Shown one piece after another: positions 22,477 to 30,423 of a stretch of 33,169 bases of DNA. The notes beneath the pieces were generated by a model. That model worked only from the letters and a program-made list of their open reading frames with translations. It made no database searches and was not told the origin of the DNA. Position 1 is the first letter of the stretch. Each line of letters opens with the position of its first letter. A program made the translations under genes and the position numbers. Source of the stretch: Marinifilaceae bacterium (GTDB taxonomy: Bacteria > Bacteroidota > Bacteroidia > Bacteroidales > Marinifilaceae); NCBI GenBank assembly GCA_017936285.1, contig JAGBFU010000043.1, positions 1 to 33,169 of the forward strand. Reading direction: 5' to 3'.

Positions 22477-23940
22477 ATGAAAACAGGTTTCGATAACGAA
22501 AAATATCTGAAAATTCAGTCAGAGCACATCAAACAGCGCATTGCGCAATTTGGTGATAAACTGTATCTTGAGTTTGGTGGTAAGTTATTTGATGATCACC
22601 ACGCAAGTCGTGTACTGCCCGGTTTTTTGCCAGACAGTAAGTTGCGTATGCTTATGCAACTTAGCGACGAGGCCGAGATAATTATGGTTATCAGTGCAAA
22701 GGATATTGAGAAGAATAAGATGCGTGGTGATTTGGGGATCACCTATGATGAGGACGTGTTGCGTCTGAAGGGAGAGTTCGAAAATGTAGGCCTTTATGTG
22801 AGCAGTGTGGTAATTACTCACTATAACGGTCAATCGAGTGCCATCGCCTATAGAAACCGTTTGGAGCGATTGGGAATTAAGGTGTACTATCACTATACCA
22901 TTGAGGGGTATCCTACAAATGTTGCTTTGATTGATTCTGACGAGGGATTTGGTAAGAATGATTATGTCGAGACAACCCGACCATTGGTGATTGTAACCGC
23001 CCCTGGTCCGGGAAGTGGAAAAATGGCAGTATGTCTCAGTCAGTTGTATCATGAGAATAAGCGTAATGTAAAGGCTGGATACTCAAAATTCGAGACCTTT
23101 CCGGTATGGAATTTGCCATTGAAACACCCTGTGAATATGGCCTACGAGGCTGCAACCGCCGATCTTGATGACGTGAATATGATTGATCCATTCCATCTTG
23201 AGGCGTATGGTAAAATAGCGGTAAACTATAATCGTGATATTGAGATTTTCCCAGTGTTGAACACTCTCTTCGAGGGTATTTATGGCGAGAGTCCATATAA
23301 GTCACCAACAGATATGGGAGTCAATATGATAGGCTTCTGTATGGAGGATGAAGAGAGTTGCTGTAAAGCTGCCAATGAGGAGATTATACGGCGCTACTAC
23401 TATGCACTCTGCAATATGGCAGAGAAGGGTAGTGATGACCATGAGGTTAATAAGATTGCTCTGATTATGAAGCAGGCAAAACTTACAACTGATGACCGTA
23501 AGACAACCGTTGCTGCCCAGCAAAAGAAGTCAAGCTCAGGTGTACAGGCCTCTGCTATTGAGTTGCAGGATGGGACAATCATTACTGCAAGAACCAGCCC
23601 TCTGTTGGGGCCGAGTGCAGCCCTGATTCTGAACGCAACCAAACATTTGGCAGGAATTCCTCATGATGTGAATCTGATTCCCGAGGAGATGATTGCTCCG
23701 ATACAGAAGACCAAGGTAGAGTATTTGCATGGACACAATCCTCGTCTTCATACAGATGAGGTGCTAGTGGCAATCTCGATATTGAGCAATCATGATGAAA
23801 ATTGCAGAAAAGCATTGCAGCAACTGCCAAAACTACGTGGTTGTCAGGTACATTCGACTGCTATGTTGAGCGAGGTTGACAGAAAGATATTCAAGAAACT
23901 GGGAGTTGGTCTTACCTGTGACCCGGTGAAGAAAGGATAA
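22477..23940 (+). CDS. DUF1846 family protein
   Basis: The 487-residue protein matches the full-length DUF1846 family. It starts GFDNEKYLKIQSEHIKQRI and continues YLEFGGKLFDDHHASRVLPGF. A P-loop-like segment TAPGPGSGKMAVCLSQLYHE begins at ~174. Later blocks are DPFHLEAYG, NRDIEIFPVL and LGPSAALILNA. Structures exist for family members, but no reaction is established that I know of. The P-loop-like motif suggests ATP use, possibly in a ligase or kinase step. It is cytoplasmic with no signal. The BASS transporter gene follows after 27 bp. Confidence 0.88.
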   Translation: MKTGFDNEKYLKIQSEHIKQRIAQFGDKLYLEFGGKLFDDHHASRVLPGFLPDSKLRMLMQLSDEAEIIMVISAKDIEKNKMRGDLGITYDEDVLRLKGEFENVGLYVSSVVITHYNGQSSAIAYRNRLERLGIKVYYHYTIEGYPTNVALIDSDEGFGKNDYVETTRPLVIVTAPGPGSGKMAVCLSQLYHENKRNVKAGYSKFETFPVWNLPLKHPVNMAYEAATADLDDVNMIDPFHLEAYGKIAVNYNRDIEIFPVLNTLFEGIYGESPYKSPTDMGVNMIGFCMEDEESCCKAANEEIIRRYYYALCNMAEKGSDDHEVNKIALIMKQAKLTTDDRKTTVAAQQKKSSSGVQASAIELQDGTIITARTSPLLGPSAALILNATKHLAGIPHDVNLIPEEMIAPIQKTKVEYLHGHNPRLHTDEVLVAISILSNHDENCRKALQQLPKLRGCQVHSTAMLSEVDRKIFKKLGVGLTCDPVKKG

Positions 23941-23967
23941 CATAATGCGTGGCGACACAACTCCTGT

Positions 23968-24912
23968 ATGCTGAAAATATGTAATTTTATATCCAGATGG
24001 ATGGCCTTTTTTGTCTTGGTAGCGGCTCTTTTGTCGTTGCTTTTCCCTTCTGTATTATCGGGAATCAACATGAAGGTGATAAATCCTCTGTTGGGAGTCA
24101 TTATGTTCGGGATGGGTTTAACTCTCTCATTCTCGGACTTTAAAGTGGTATTTCAGCGTCCTATGAGTGTTGTGGTAGGGTGTTTGGCGCAGTTTATTAT
24201 AATGCCCTCGGTAGCGTGGCTTTTGGTGAAACTATTTAATCTGCCATCCGATCTGGCTCTTGGAGTAATTCTGGTTGGGTGTTGTCCCGGTGGAACTGCA
24301 TCAAATGTGATTGCATATCTGGCCAAGGGTGATGTTCCCCTCTCGGTTGGTATGACCGCCTGTTCAACTCTTCTTGCACCTTTACTGACACCTCTGCTTG
24401 TCTGGTTGTTGGCCGGAACGATGGTTGATGTTGATACTGTGGGAATGTTGTTGTCAATACTATATGTTGTTATTTTGCCTATAGTAATTGGTTTGACCAT
24501 ACAGCGAGCTCTTCCTGAATTGACCGGGAGAGTGGTACAATACCTTCCGGCATTCTCATCACTTATGATTTCGTTTGTAGTGGCACTGATAATCTCGCAT
24601 ACTGCTGCGAACCTGTTGGCAGGAGGTATGATAGTAATCCTTGTGGTCATGCTGCATAATCTGCTTGGGCTCTCAATAGGATATGGGGTTGCTGCATTGT
24701 CGGGAGTGAAGTTCCCGCAAAAGGTGGCGATATCGATAGAGGTGGGAATGCAGAATAGCGGATTGGCATCATCGCTGGCATCAATGCACTTTGCCGCCTT
24801 TCCGATGGCTACTATTGCCGGGGCAATATTCAGTGTTTGGCACAATATCAGCGGAGCATTGGCCGCCAAACTATTCAGGTCTATTGCAACTAAAAGGGAA
24901 AACAGAGAGTAG
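23968..24912 (+). CDS. BASS-family sodium-dependent transporter
   Basis: The 314-residue membrane protein has about nine to ten hydrophobic segments. It carries the hallmark blocks of the bile acid:sodium symporter superfamily: GVIMFGMGLTLSFSDF, VGCCPGGTASNVIAYLAKGD (~107-126) and SIEVGMQNSGLASSLA. Family members move bile acids, pantoate, pyruvate or other organic anions with sodium; the substrate here is unknown. An ATG at 23945 is out of frame and stops quickly, so 23968 is the start. Its stop lies 4 bp from the convergent small membrane protein gene. Confidence 0.9.
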   Translation: MLKICNFISRWMAFFVLVAALLSLLFPSVLSGINMKVINPLLGVIMFGMGLTLSFSDFKVVFQRPMSVVVGCLAQFIIMPSVAWLLVKLFNLPSDLALGVILVGCCPGGTASNVIAYLAKGDVPLSVGMTACSTLLAPLLTPLLVWLLAGTMVDVDTVGMLLSILYVVILPIVIGLTIQRALPELTGRVVQYLPAFSSLMISFVVALIISHTAANLLAGGMIVILVVMLHNLLGLSIGYGVAALSGVKFPQKVAISIEVGMQNSGLASSLASMHFAAFPMATIAGAIFSVWHNISGALAAKLFRSIATKRENRE

Positions 24913-24916
24913 GTAA

Positions 24917-25147
24917 CTACTCTTTTTTTGTATATCCGCTTGTATCAACTCGTTTATAGTCGCGACGTGCAAGGAAATCCTCGGTATTTACGCAGTGGAT
25001 ATTACGTTTTGCCATCTCTTTGTTGTGGCCTATATGAATCTCGGGGAACTTCCCGTTTTTCTTTAATATAACCTTGATAGCGAGTCCTATAAAGCAAAAA
25101 GCGACAACAACAAGCGCCAATCCCAATATTGTCCAGAATGTAGCCAT
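24917..25147 (-). CDS. Conserved small single-pass membrane protein
   Basis: From ATG 25147 the protein has 76 residues. A GTG at 25168 would add seven residues but sits almost on the -7 box (25171-25178), so the internal ATG is preferred. One membrane helix (~4-27) is followed by a basic, hydrophilic tail with the pattern KKNGKFPEIHIGHNKEMAKR and IHCVNTEDFLARRD. I recall similar short proteins across Bacteroidales, but they have no known function. The tail should face the cytoplasm or periplasm depending on insertion. It is divergent from ubiE. Confidence 0.7.
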   Translation of the reverse strand: MATFWTILGLALVVVAFCFIGLAIKVILKKNGKFPEIHIGHNKEMAKRNIHCVNTEDFLARRDYKRVDTSGYTKKE

Positions 25148-25170
25148 AATCTTATAATTTGTATCCACTG

Positions 25171-25178
25171 CAAAGGTA
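25171..25178 (-). promoter_or_regulatory. -7 element of the small membrane protein gene
   Basis: On the minus strand TACCTTTG matches TAnnTTTG, 23 bp before the preferred ATG. No clear -33 TTTG is seen. Confidence 0.5.
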
Positions 25179-25200
25179 TCTAAATATTCGCATTTTTAGT

Positions 25201-25208
25201 TATCTTTG
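25201..25208 (+). promoter_or_regulatory. -7 element of ubiE
   Basis: TATCTTTG matches TAnnTTTG, 24 bp before the ATG at 25233. It faces the minus-strand element at 25171-25178 in a very compact divergent region. Confidence 0.5.
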
Positions 25209-25232
25209 TGCTGCGAATTTAAAGAGTTGAAT

Positions 25233-25934
25233 ATGGCTAAGAAAGAGGCAGTAAGGGAAATGTTTAACGACCTCGCCCCCAAATACGACAGGATGAACCA
25301 TTGGTTCTCATTCAATATCGATAAAGTGTGGCGAAAAAAGGCTCTGCGCGAAATAGGTAAAGGGGCCAACGTGTTGGATGAAGCGTGTGGTACTGCAGAC
25401 TTCTCTATTGCTGCAATCAAACAGGGAGCCTCGAAGGTTGTCGGAATCGATATTACCGAGAATATGGTTGATATCGGTAGGGCAAAAGTGGCAAAAGCGG
25501 GATTGAGTGACAGAATAGATTTGATAATTGCCGATGGCGAGGATCTGCCATTTGAGGATGAGTCATTCGATGCAGTAACCATTGCTTTCGGAATTCGCAA
25601 TTATGAGCATAAAGAGTTGGGGTTAAAGGAGATGTACCGGGTGTTAAAGCCGGGAGGAAAGGTTGTGATACTTGAATTGTCGGTGCCTAAACATGCTCCG
25701 ATGCGTCAGCTTTATATGTTCTATTTTAAAAAAATCATGCCATTTATAGGAGGTTTGGTAAGTAGAAAAAGTTCATGGAAATATCTTAATGCATCCGTGA
25801 TAGCCTTTCCAAAAGCATCGCAATTCATGGCAATGATGCAGGTTAGCGGTTTCTCCAATGTGAAGGTGCGTCGATTTACATTTGGTATATGCTCGCTCTT
25901 TACAGGAGTCAAGGCAGCAACCGATGGCAATTAG
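25233..25934 (+). CDS. ubiE: Demethylmenaquinone methyltransferase
   Basis: From ATG 25233 the protein has 233 residues; upstream in-frame codons lie in the promoter. It is a class I SAM methyltransferase of the UbiE/MenG type: MFNDLAPKYDRMNHWFSF (10-27), motif I VLDEACGTAD (47-56), GIDITENMVDIGR, DGEDLPFEDESFDAV, FGIRNYEHKELGLKEMYRVL and KPGGKVVILE. It methylates demethylmenaquinone in the last step of menaquinone synthesis, as expected for Bacteroidales, which use menaquinone. Motif I departs slightly from the common LDVACGTGD (V to E, G to A). An inverted repeat overlaps its stop codon. Confidence 0.95.
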   Translation: MAKKEAVREMFNDLAPKYDRMNHWFSFNIDKVWRKKALREIGKGANVLDEACGTADFSIAAIKQGASKVVGIDITENMVDIGRAKVAKAGLSDRIDLIIADGEDLPFEDESFDAVTIAFGIRNYEHKELGLKEMYRVLKPGGKVVILELSVPKHAPMRQLYMFYFKKIMPFIGGLVSRKSSWKYLNASVIAFPKASQFMAMMQVSGFSNVKVRRFTFGICSLFTGVKAATDGN

Positions 25935-25960
25935 AAACTGTTTGAAATTTAAACAGTTTC
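25934..25960. terminator. Inverted repeat between ubiE and ychF
   Basis: GAAACTGTTT (25934-25943) and AAACAGTTTC (25951-25960) form a perfect 10-bp stem with a 7-base loop. The left arm starts at the last base of the ubiE stop codon. The stem is AT-rich with only a short T-run, so it may attenuate rather than stop transcription. No clear promoter is visible for ychF in the remaining 38 bp. Confidence 0.6.
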
Positions 25961-25998
25961 TTAGATATAATTAAGAAAACAAAGAAAACAGATATTAG

Positions 25999-27099
25999 AT
26001 GAGTTTACAATGTGGAATTGTAGGTCTTCCAAATGTTGGAAAATCTACACTATTTAATTGTTTGAGTAATGCAAAGGCACAGGCGGCAAACTTTCCATTC
26101 TGTACCATTGAGCCTAACGTTGGTGTAATTACGGTTCCCGACGAGCGTTTGAATAAGTTGGTTGAGATGGTAAATCCGGCCTCTGTTGTTCCTGCTACAG
26201 TCGAGATTGTAGATATTGCCGGATTGGTAAAGGGGGCAAGCAAAGGTGAGGGTCTGGGCAACAAGTTCCTTGACAATATCAGAAATACCAATGCCATAAT
26301 TCACGTGTTGCGTTGCTTTGATAATGGAAATGTGGTACACGTAGAGGGTGGTGTTGATCCCGTTCGTGATAAAGAGATTATTGATACAGAGCTTCAAATG
26401 AAGGATTTGGAGACAGTTGAGAACCGTTTGAGCCGTGAGGAGAAGAAGGCTGCCTGTGGCGGTGATGCTATGGCAAAAAGAATGGTCGAGGTTTTAAAGA
26501 TGTATCGTGAGGCTCTGCTTCGTGGCGAGTCAGCCCGTACAGTTGAGTTGGATGAACTTCAACAGGAGTCGGTAAAGGATGTTCACCTATTGACAACCAA
26601 GCCTGTACTATATGTTTGTAATGTGGACGAGGGTTCGGTTGTGAACGGAAACAAGTATGTTGATGCTGTACGCGAGGCTGTTAAGAATGAAAAGGCAGAG
26701 GTGCTTGTTATCGGAGCAGCAATTGAGGCAGATATCTCGGAGCTTGAGACATACGAGGAGAAGCAGATGTTTCTTGAGGATTTAGGATTGACAGAGCCGG
26801 GAGTAAGCAAATTGATTCGCGCTGCCTACCACTTGTTGGATCTACAGACCTACTTTACAGCAGGACCGAAAGAGGTTCGTGCATGGACCTTTAAGCGAGG
26901 CATGAAGGCTCCTCAGTGTGCCGGAGTAATTCATACCGACTTTGAGAAGGGATTCATCAGAGCCGAGATTATAAAGTACAACGATTTTGTTGCTCTTGGT
27001 TCCGAGGCTAAATGTAAAGAGGCCGGAAAGATGAGTGTAGAGGGTAAGGATTACGTCTTCCAGGATGGTGATATGGCCCTGTTCCGTTTCAATGTCTGA
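25999..27099 (+). CDS. ychF: YchF/OLA1-family ribosome-binding ATPase
   Basis: The 366-residue protein is full length. Its P-loop GLPNVGKST (9-17), VDIAGLVKGASKGEGLGNKFL (switch II) and G4 motif NVDE, in place of NKxD, are the YchF signature and explain the ATP preference. A coiled-coil insertion (~125-200) and a C-terminal TGS domain (TFKRGMKAPQCAGVIHTDFEKGFIRAE) follow. It binds ribosomes and is linked to stress and redox responses. It is followed after 6 bp by the GDPD-like gene. Confidence 0.96.
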   Translation: MSLQCGIVGLPNVGKSTLFNCLSNAKAQAANFPFCTIEPNVGVITVPDERLNKLVEMVNPASVVPATVEIVDIAGLVKGASKGEGLGNKFLDNIRNTNAIIHVLRCFDNGNVVHVEGGVDPVRDKEIIDTELQMKDLETVENRLSREEKKAACGGDAMAKRMVEVLKMYREALLRGESARTVELDELQQESVKDVHLLTTKPVLYVCNVDEGSVVNGNKYVDAVREAVKNEKAEVLVIGAAIEADISELETYEEKQMFLEDLGLTEPGVSKLIRAAYHLLDLQTYFTAGPKEVRAWTFKRGMKAPQCAGVIHTDFEKGFIRAEIIKYNDFVALGSEAKCKEAGKMSVEGKDYVFQDGDMALFRFNV

Positions 27100-27105
27100 T
27101 CAGAT

Positions 27106-27828
27106 ATGTTAAAGCGTCTTATATACGGCATTTTAACAGTTTTACTTCTATACCTTGTAGTTATCCTGCTCTTTGTGGGTAACTACAAGGATAAACTTTG
27201 GCTTCACCGATGCAATTCAATTGAGAAATTCGTGGAGCAACGCTCTGACTATCCCAATATCGAGATTGACCTTGTTCTTCGTGAAGACGGCCATTTTGAT
27301 GTTACACATGATGTGCCTGTAACATTCGGCTTGCCGTTGGACTCCTTCTTTGCCCATCCTGAAAATAGTGGCAAGATGTGGCTCGATATCAAAAATATCA
27401 CCGATACCAATAGTCGTGTAGCTCTATACGAGCTTAATCGTCTTACTTTGCTTTATGGTGTATCAAAAGAGCGACTTATAGTTGAGAGCAGTAACTGGCA
27501 GCAGTTATCACTCTTTACCGATGCGGGGTACTATACAAGTTACTACTTCCCTGTGGGCGACCCATCCAAACTCTCCCTCTCGGAACGAAACAGCGCCATT
27601 GAGGAGTTGCAAAGGGTAGCTTCTGAGGGTAATTTTCGGGCGGTCAGTTTCCCATCGTGGTGGTATGAATCGGTATCCAAGGCAATCCCGTCAACCAATC
27701 ACGACCTTTTAACCTGGCGACATCGCTCGACACAATATGAATTTTTATTAGCCGGAGGCTTTAAGATGCTCAACGATGAGCGCCTTAAGGTAATTCTTAT
27801 CAAATCCAAAGGAGCTTTTCATAGATAA
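27106..27828 (+). CDS. Membrane-anchored GDPD/PLC-like phosphodiesterase
   Basis: The 240-residue protein has one N-terminal membrane helix (~5-25) and a compact domain. The domain resembles the glycerophosphodiester phosphodiesterase / PLC-like TIM barrel: LHRCNSIEKF (His34-Arg35), IEIDLV (Glu53, Asp55) and FDVTHD (His68-Asp69). This is the spacing of HR...E-x-D...HD in that superfamily. It also resembles the DUF2181/FAM151 branch, where HR is followed by N-S. The C-terminal half (LAGGFKMLNDERL) is not diagnostic. A phosphodiester or related substrate outside the membrane is likely; the exact substrate is unknown. It probably shares a transcript with ychF. Confidence 0.65.
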   Translation: MLKRLIYGILTVLLLYLVVILLFVGNYKDKLWLHRCNSIEKFVEQRSDYPNIEIDLVLREDGHFDVTHDVPVTFGLPLDSFFAHPENSGKMWLDIKNITDTNSRVALYELNRLTLLYGVSKERLIVESSNWQQLSLFTDAGYYTSYYFPVGDPSKLSLSERNSAIEELQRVASEGNFRAVSFPSWWYESVSKAIPSTNHDLLTWRHRSTQYEFLLAGGFKMLNDERLKVILIKSKGAFHR

Positions 27829-27863
27829 TTGTTTACTATCTGTCGTCGTTTACAATTTTTTTC

Positions 27864-27892
27864 ATTAGATAATAGATTTTCTATTGTCTAAT
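27864..27892. other. 13-bp inverted repeat, three-base loop
   Basis: ATTAGATAATAGA (27864-27876) pairs with TCTATTGTCTAAT (27880-27892) around TTT, with one T-G wobble. It lies in the 115-bp gap before the antiporter. It could be a terminator for the GDPD-like gene or an operator for the antiporter. I could not place a TAnnTTTG promoter nearby. Confidence 0.6.
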
Positions 27893-27943
27893 ATCTTATA
27901 ATGCACTATCTTAGTGGCATTAAACGCACACAAACAACCATTA

Positions 27944-29098
27944 ATGAAGAAAGTTCTTTTATTCTCACTTTTCCTTGTTGTAGGATTGTGGGCTTCACAA
28001 ATTTTACCGACAGTATTGGGCGGGGTTTACCCTATGTTCAAAGAGTGCTCAACAATGTTACTCTACGTATGTCTCTCGTTTATAATGATAAATGTCGGGC
28101 GAGAGTTCGAGGTGGATAAATCCCGTTGGCGAAGCTATGCCGTTGACTATTTTATTGCGATGGCAACTGCTGCTATGCCATGGATATTGATCGCCGTATA
28201 CTATGTATTTGTCCTGCTGCCATCTGATTTGTGGAGCAGTGGAGCTGCATGGAAAGAGAACCTTCTGTTAAGCCGTTTTGCTGCACCTACATCGGCAGGA
28301 ATCCTATTTACGATGCTTGCGGCAATCAATCTACAGAAGAGCTGGATATATAAAAAGATACAGGTTCTTGCAATATTCGATGATCTGGATACAATACTTC
28401 TTATGATTCCTTTGCTGATAATGATGATAGGCTTTAAGTGGCAAATGTTCATTGTTATTGCAATTGTAACTCTGTTACTATGTATTGGATGGCGCTTCCT
28501 AAATGCCTTTAATTTGCCGCAAAAGTGGTATCATATACTTATATATTCGATTCTTGTATGTTCCTTTACCCATATAATTTATGTGTTGAGCAATCATGAG
28601 GTACATATAGAGGTATTACTTCCTGCATTTGTTTTGGGAATGATTATAAAACCACAACATTACTGCTCTTGTGGAGAAGAGCGAGCATCTACAACAATAT
28701 CATTTGTTTTTATGTTATTAGTGGGTTTAAGTATGCCTCAATTTGTAGGGGTAGAGTCATCAAATTTAACCTCAATAACAGGTGCTCAGCCAATGATGAG
28801 TTGGGATAAAATAGCTCTTCATGTAATTATTGTATCGGCATTGTCAAACTTAGGAAAAATGTTCCCGATGCTCTTCTATCGCGACCGCTCGTGGCGTGAG
28901 CGTATGGCTCTTTCGGTTGGAATGTTTACACGTGGCGAGGTTGGCGCAGGAGTTGTCTTTATTGCCCTTAGTTACAATCTTGGCGGTCCCGCTCTGATCA
29001 TCTCGGTTCTTACCCTTGCCCTTAACCTTATCCTCACCGGCTTCTTCGTGATGATTGTGAAAAAGCTTGCATTGAGAGTTGAGAGGGGGGAGAATTAA
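27944..29098 (+). CDS. Cation/proton antiporter (CPA-type)
   Basis: From ATG 27944 the protein has 384 residues; an in-frame ATG at 27914 adds ten residues that are not membrane-like. There are about eleven to twelve hydrophobic segments. The key motif is AIFDDLDTILL (Asp146-Asp147), the paired acidic site of cation/proton antiporters, preceded by AAPTSAGILF, which takes the place of the TDP motif. FTRGEVGAGVVFIAL near the C-terminus is also typical. No C-terminal nucleotide-binding (RCK) domain is attached, unlike KefB/C. Na+/H+ or K+/H+ exchange is likely; the ion cannot be decided. The final codons run into repeat sequence. Confidence 0.82.
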   Translation: MKKVLLFSLFLVVGLWASQILPTVLGGVYPMFKECSTMLLYVCLSFIMINVGREFEVDKSRWRSYAVDYFIAMATAAMPWILIAVYYVFVLLPSDLWSSGAAWKENLLLSRFAAPTSAGILFTMLAAINLQKSWIYKKIQVLAIFDDLDTILLMIPLLIMMIGFKWQMFIVIAIVTLLLCIGWRFLNAFNLPQKWYHILIYSILVCSFTHIIYVLSNHEVHIEVLLPAFVLGMIIKPQHYCSCGEERASTTISFVFMLLVGLSMPQFVGVESSNLTSITGAQPMMSWDKIALHVIIVSALSNLGKMFPMLFYRDRSWRERMALSVGMFTRGEVGAGVVFIALSYNLGGPALIISVLTLALNLILTGFFVMIVKKLALRVERGEN

Positions 29099-29440
29099 TT
29101 AGGAATGAGGAATTAGGAATAAGGAATAAGGAATTAGGAAAAATCGCGCAAGCCGAACGCAGAAGGCAAATTTATTTGCATTATGCTGAGGCGCAGCCGA
29201 TTTTGCGGCACTGCGCAGCAGTGGCGAACAATAAATGGTGAAAGTCCAGATACAGGTGATGTGCAAGGTGAGTGCAGAAGCCAAATTTATTTGCATTATG
29301 CTGAACCGACGCTGCGGAGCGAATGCAGAAACCAAGTTTACTTGGGTTATGCTGAGTCGCGAGGAGTAGAAGCACACGAAGTGTGGTTAACCGCAGCCGA
29401 TTTTGCGGAAACACGTAGTGTTTGCGAATTAGGAATTAGG
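29097..29440. repeat. Second, diverged copy of the hairpin repeat; gene-free
   Basis: A run of TTAGGAAT-type short repeats (29097-29141) leads into three GCA-framed hairpins: GCAAAT-TT-ATTTGC (29159-29186 with frame), CCAAAT-TT-ATTTGC (29274-29301) and CCAAGT-TT-ACTTGG (29325-29352). CACTGC-GCA-GCAGTG is at 29209-29223. CACAC-GAA-GTGTG (29373-29385) and AAACAC-GTA-GTGTTT (29409-29423) are at the right end, followed again by TTAGGAATTAGG. The right module is almost identical to that at 226-296; the left modules differ, but their stems are preserved. About 30 bp between 29230 and 29262 has no counterpart in the first copy. Together with 29441-29486 this fills the gap before ruvC. Confidence 0.9.
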
Positions 29441-29486
29441 AATTTGTCTTGTCCTAAAATAGGTTTACGGTGTGAATTCACTTTTA

Positions 29487-30068
29487 TCACTTCACCCTGT
29501 TGGGGTTGTTTTTGATGAATTCGGACCAGGATTTGCTGGTAGAGCCGTGGCCGGAGGTGCCGGCAAGCGGGGTACTTGTTTGCAGATAGTGGCAATAGGC
29601 AATGGCAATGGCATCGGTCTCGTCAAGCAGCTCGGTAGTGGTATGAATTGTCATATAGCTCCTTAAAAGTGTGCCAATCTGCTCTTTTGAAGCTGAGCCC
29701 ACTCCGGTGATACTCATCTTTACCTTTCTTGGGGCATATTCACATACAGGAATTCCCCGATGCAGAGCGGCAGACATCGCTACACCCTGGGCGCGTCCAA
29801 GTTTTAGCATTGATTGGGCATTCTTGTCATAGAATGGAGCCTCGATGGCAAGTTCATCGGGCAGATACTCTTCAATTACCTGCAGAACCCGATTGAAAAT
29901 TTTCTGAAGTTTCAGATAGGGATCGGTTATCTTTTTCAAATCAACAACTCCCGATACAATCAGATATGGCTTCTTGCTATCAGCAGGAATGGCAATAACG
30001 GCATAGCCCAAGAAGTTTGTTCCCGGGTCTATTCCCAATATTCTTCTCTCAAAACCACTCTCTGTCAT
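29487..30068 (-). CDS. ruvC: Holliday junction resolvase RuvC
   Basis: The 193-residue protein has the RNase H-like catalytic set: Asp14 in RILGIDPGTNFLGYA, Glu76 in LAIEAPFYDKN, and Asp149/Asp152 in LLDETDAIAIAYCH. GRAQGVAM and EYAPRKVKMSITGVGSASKEQ are the usual DNA-contact blocks. It cleaves four-way junctions together with RuvAB. The C-terminal ~25 residues (STPLAGTSGHGSTSK...) are low complexity and look disordered. It is the last gene of the serS cluster, 44 bp after the DUF4286 gene. Confidence 0.96.
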   Translation of the reverse strand: MTESGFERRILGIDPGTNFLGYAVIAIPADSKKPYLIVSGVVDLKKITDPYLKLQKIFNRVLQVIEEYLPDELAIEAPFYDKNAQSMLKLGRAQGVAMSAALHRGIPVCEYAPRKVKMSITGVGSASKEQIGTLLRSYMTIHTTTELLDETDAIAIAYCHYLQTSTPLAGTSGHGSTSKSWSEFIKNNPNRVK

Positions 30069-30112
30069 CTGTTAGTCAGGATTGTTGCAGGACTGAGACC
30101 TCGTCCATAATA

Positions 30113-30415
30113 TTAAACCTCGCTCAATATGGAGTTGAAACAGAGGTATTTACCGCTAAATTTTTTTATAAGTACAGCGTCGATGCCATCCATATATAGG
30201 GCGGCATATCGGTCAAGTGCGGTTTGGTTTGGAAAGACCAGCTGAAGGGAGTATGTTTTCCCCTCTGGCTGGTCAATCGATACTCTTGTAAATATGATAT
30301 CCTCACACAAATCAAGTTGATCTATCGATGGAATATACTCCTCTTTCATGAATGTGTACCACTCTTTTTCGAACGAGGGCCCAATGATAAAACTTGTATT
30401 TTGTATGACTCTCAT
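30113..30415 (-). CDS. DUF4286 family protein
   Basis: The 100-residue protein matches DUF4286, a short Bacteroidetes family: IQNTSFIIGPSFEKEWYTFMKEEYIP, then ISxDQPEGKTYSLQLVF and a KKFSGKYLCFNSIL C-terminus. The ferredoxin-like alternation suggests an alpha-beta fold. No function is known. It lies between serS (8 bp upstream) and ruvC, so it is probably co-transcribed with them. Confidence 0.82.
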   Translation of the reverse strand: MRVIQNTSFIIGPSFEKEWYTFMKEEYIPSIDQLDLCEDIIFTRVSIDQPEGKTYSLQLVFPNQTALDRYAALYMDGIDAVLIKKFSGKYLCFNSILSEV

Positions 30416-30423
30416 AATTCAGT

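Noticed and set aside
29230..29262. ATGGTGAAAGTCC-like segment resembling the start of some group II introns
   Set aside because: Only a dozen bases match from memory. No intron domains, domain V or reverse transcriptase are nearby.
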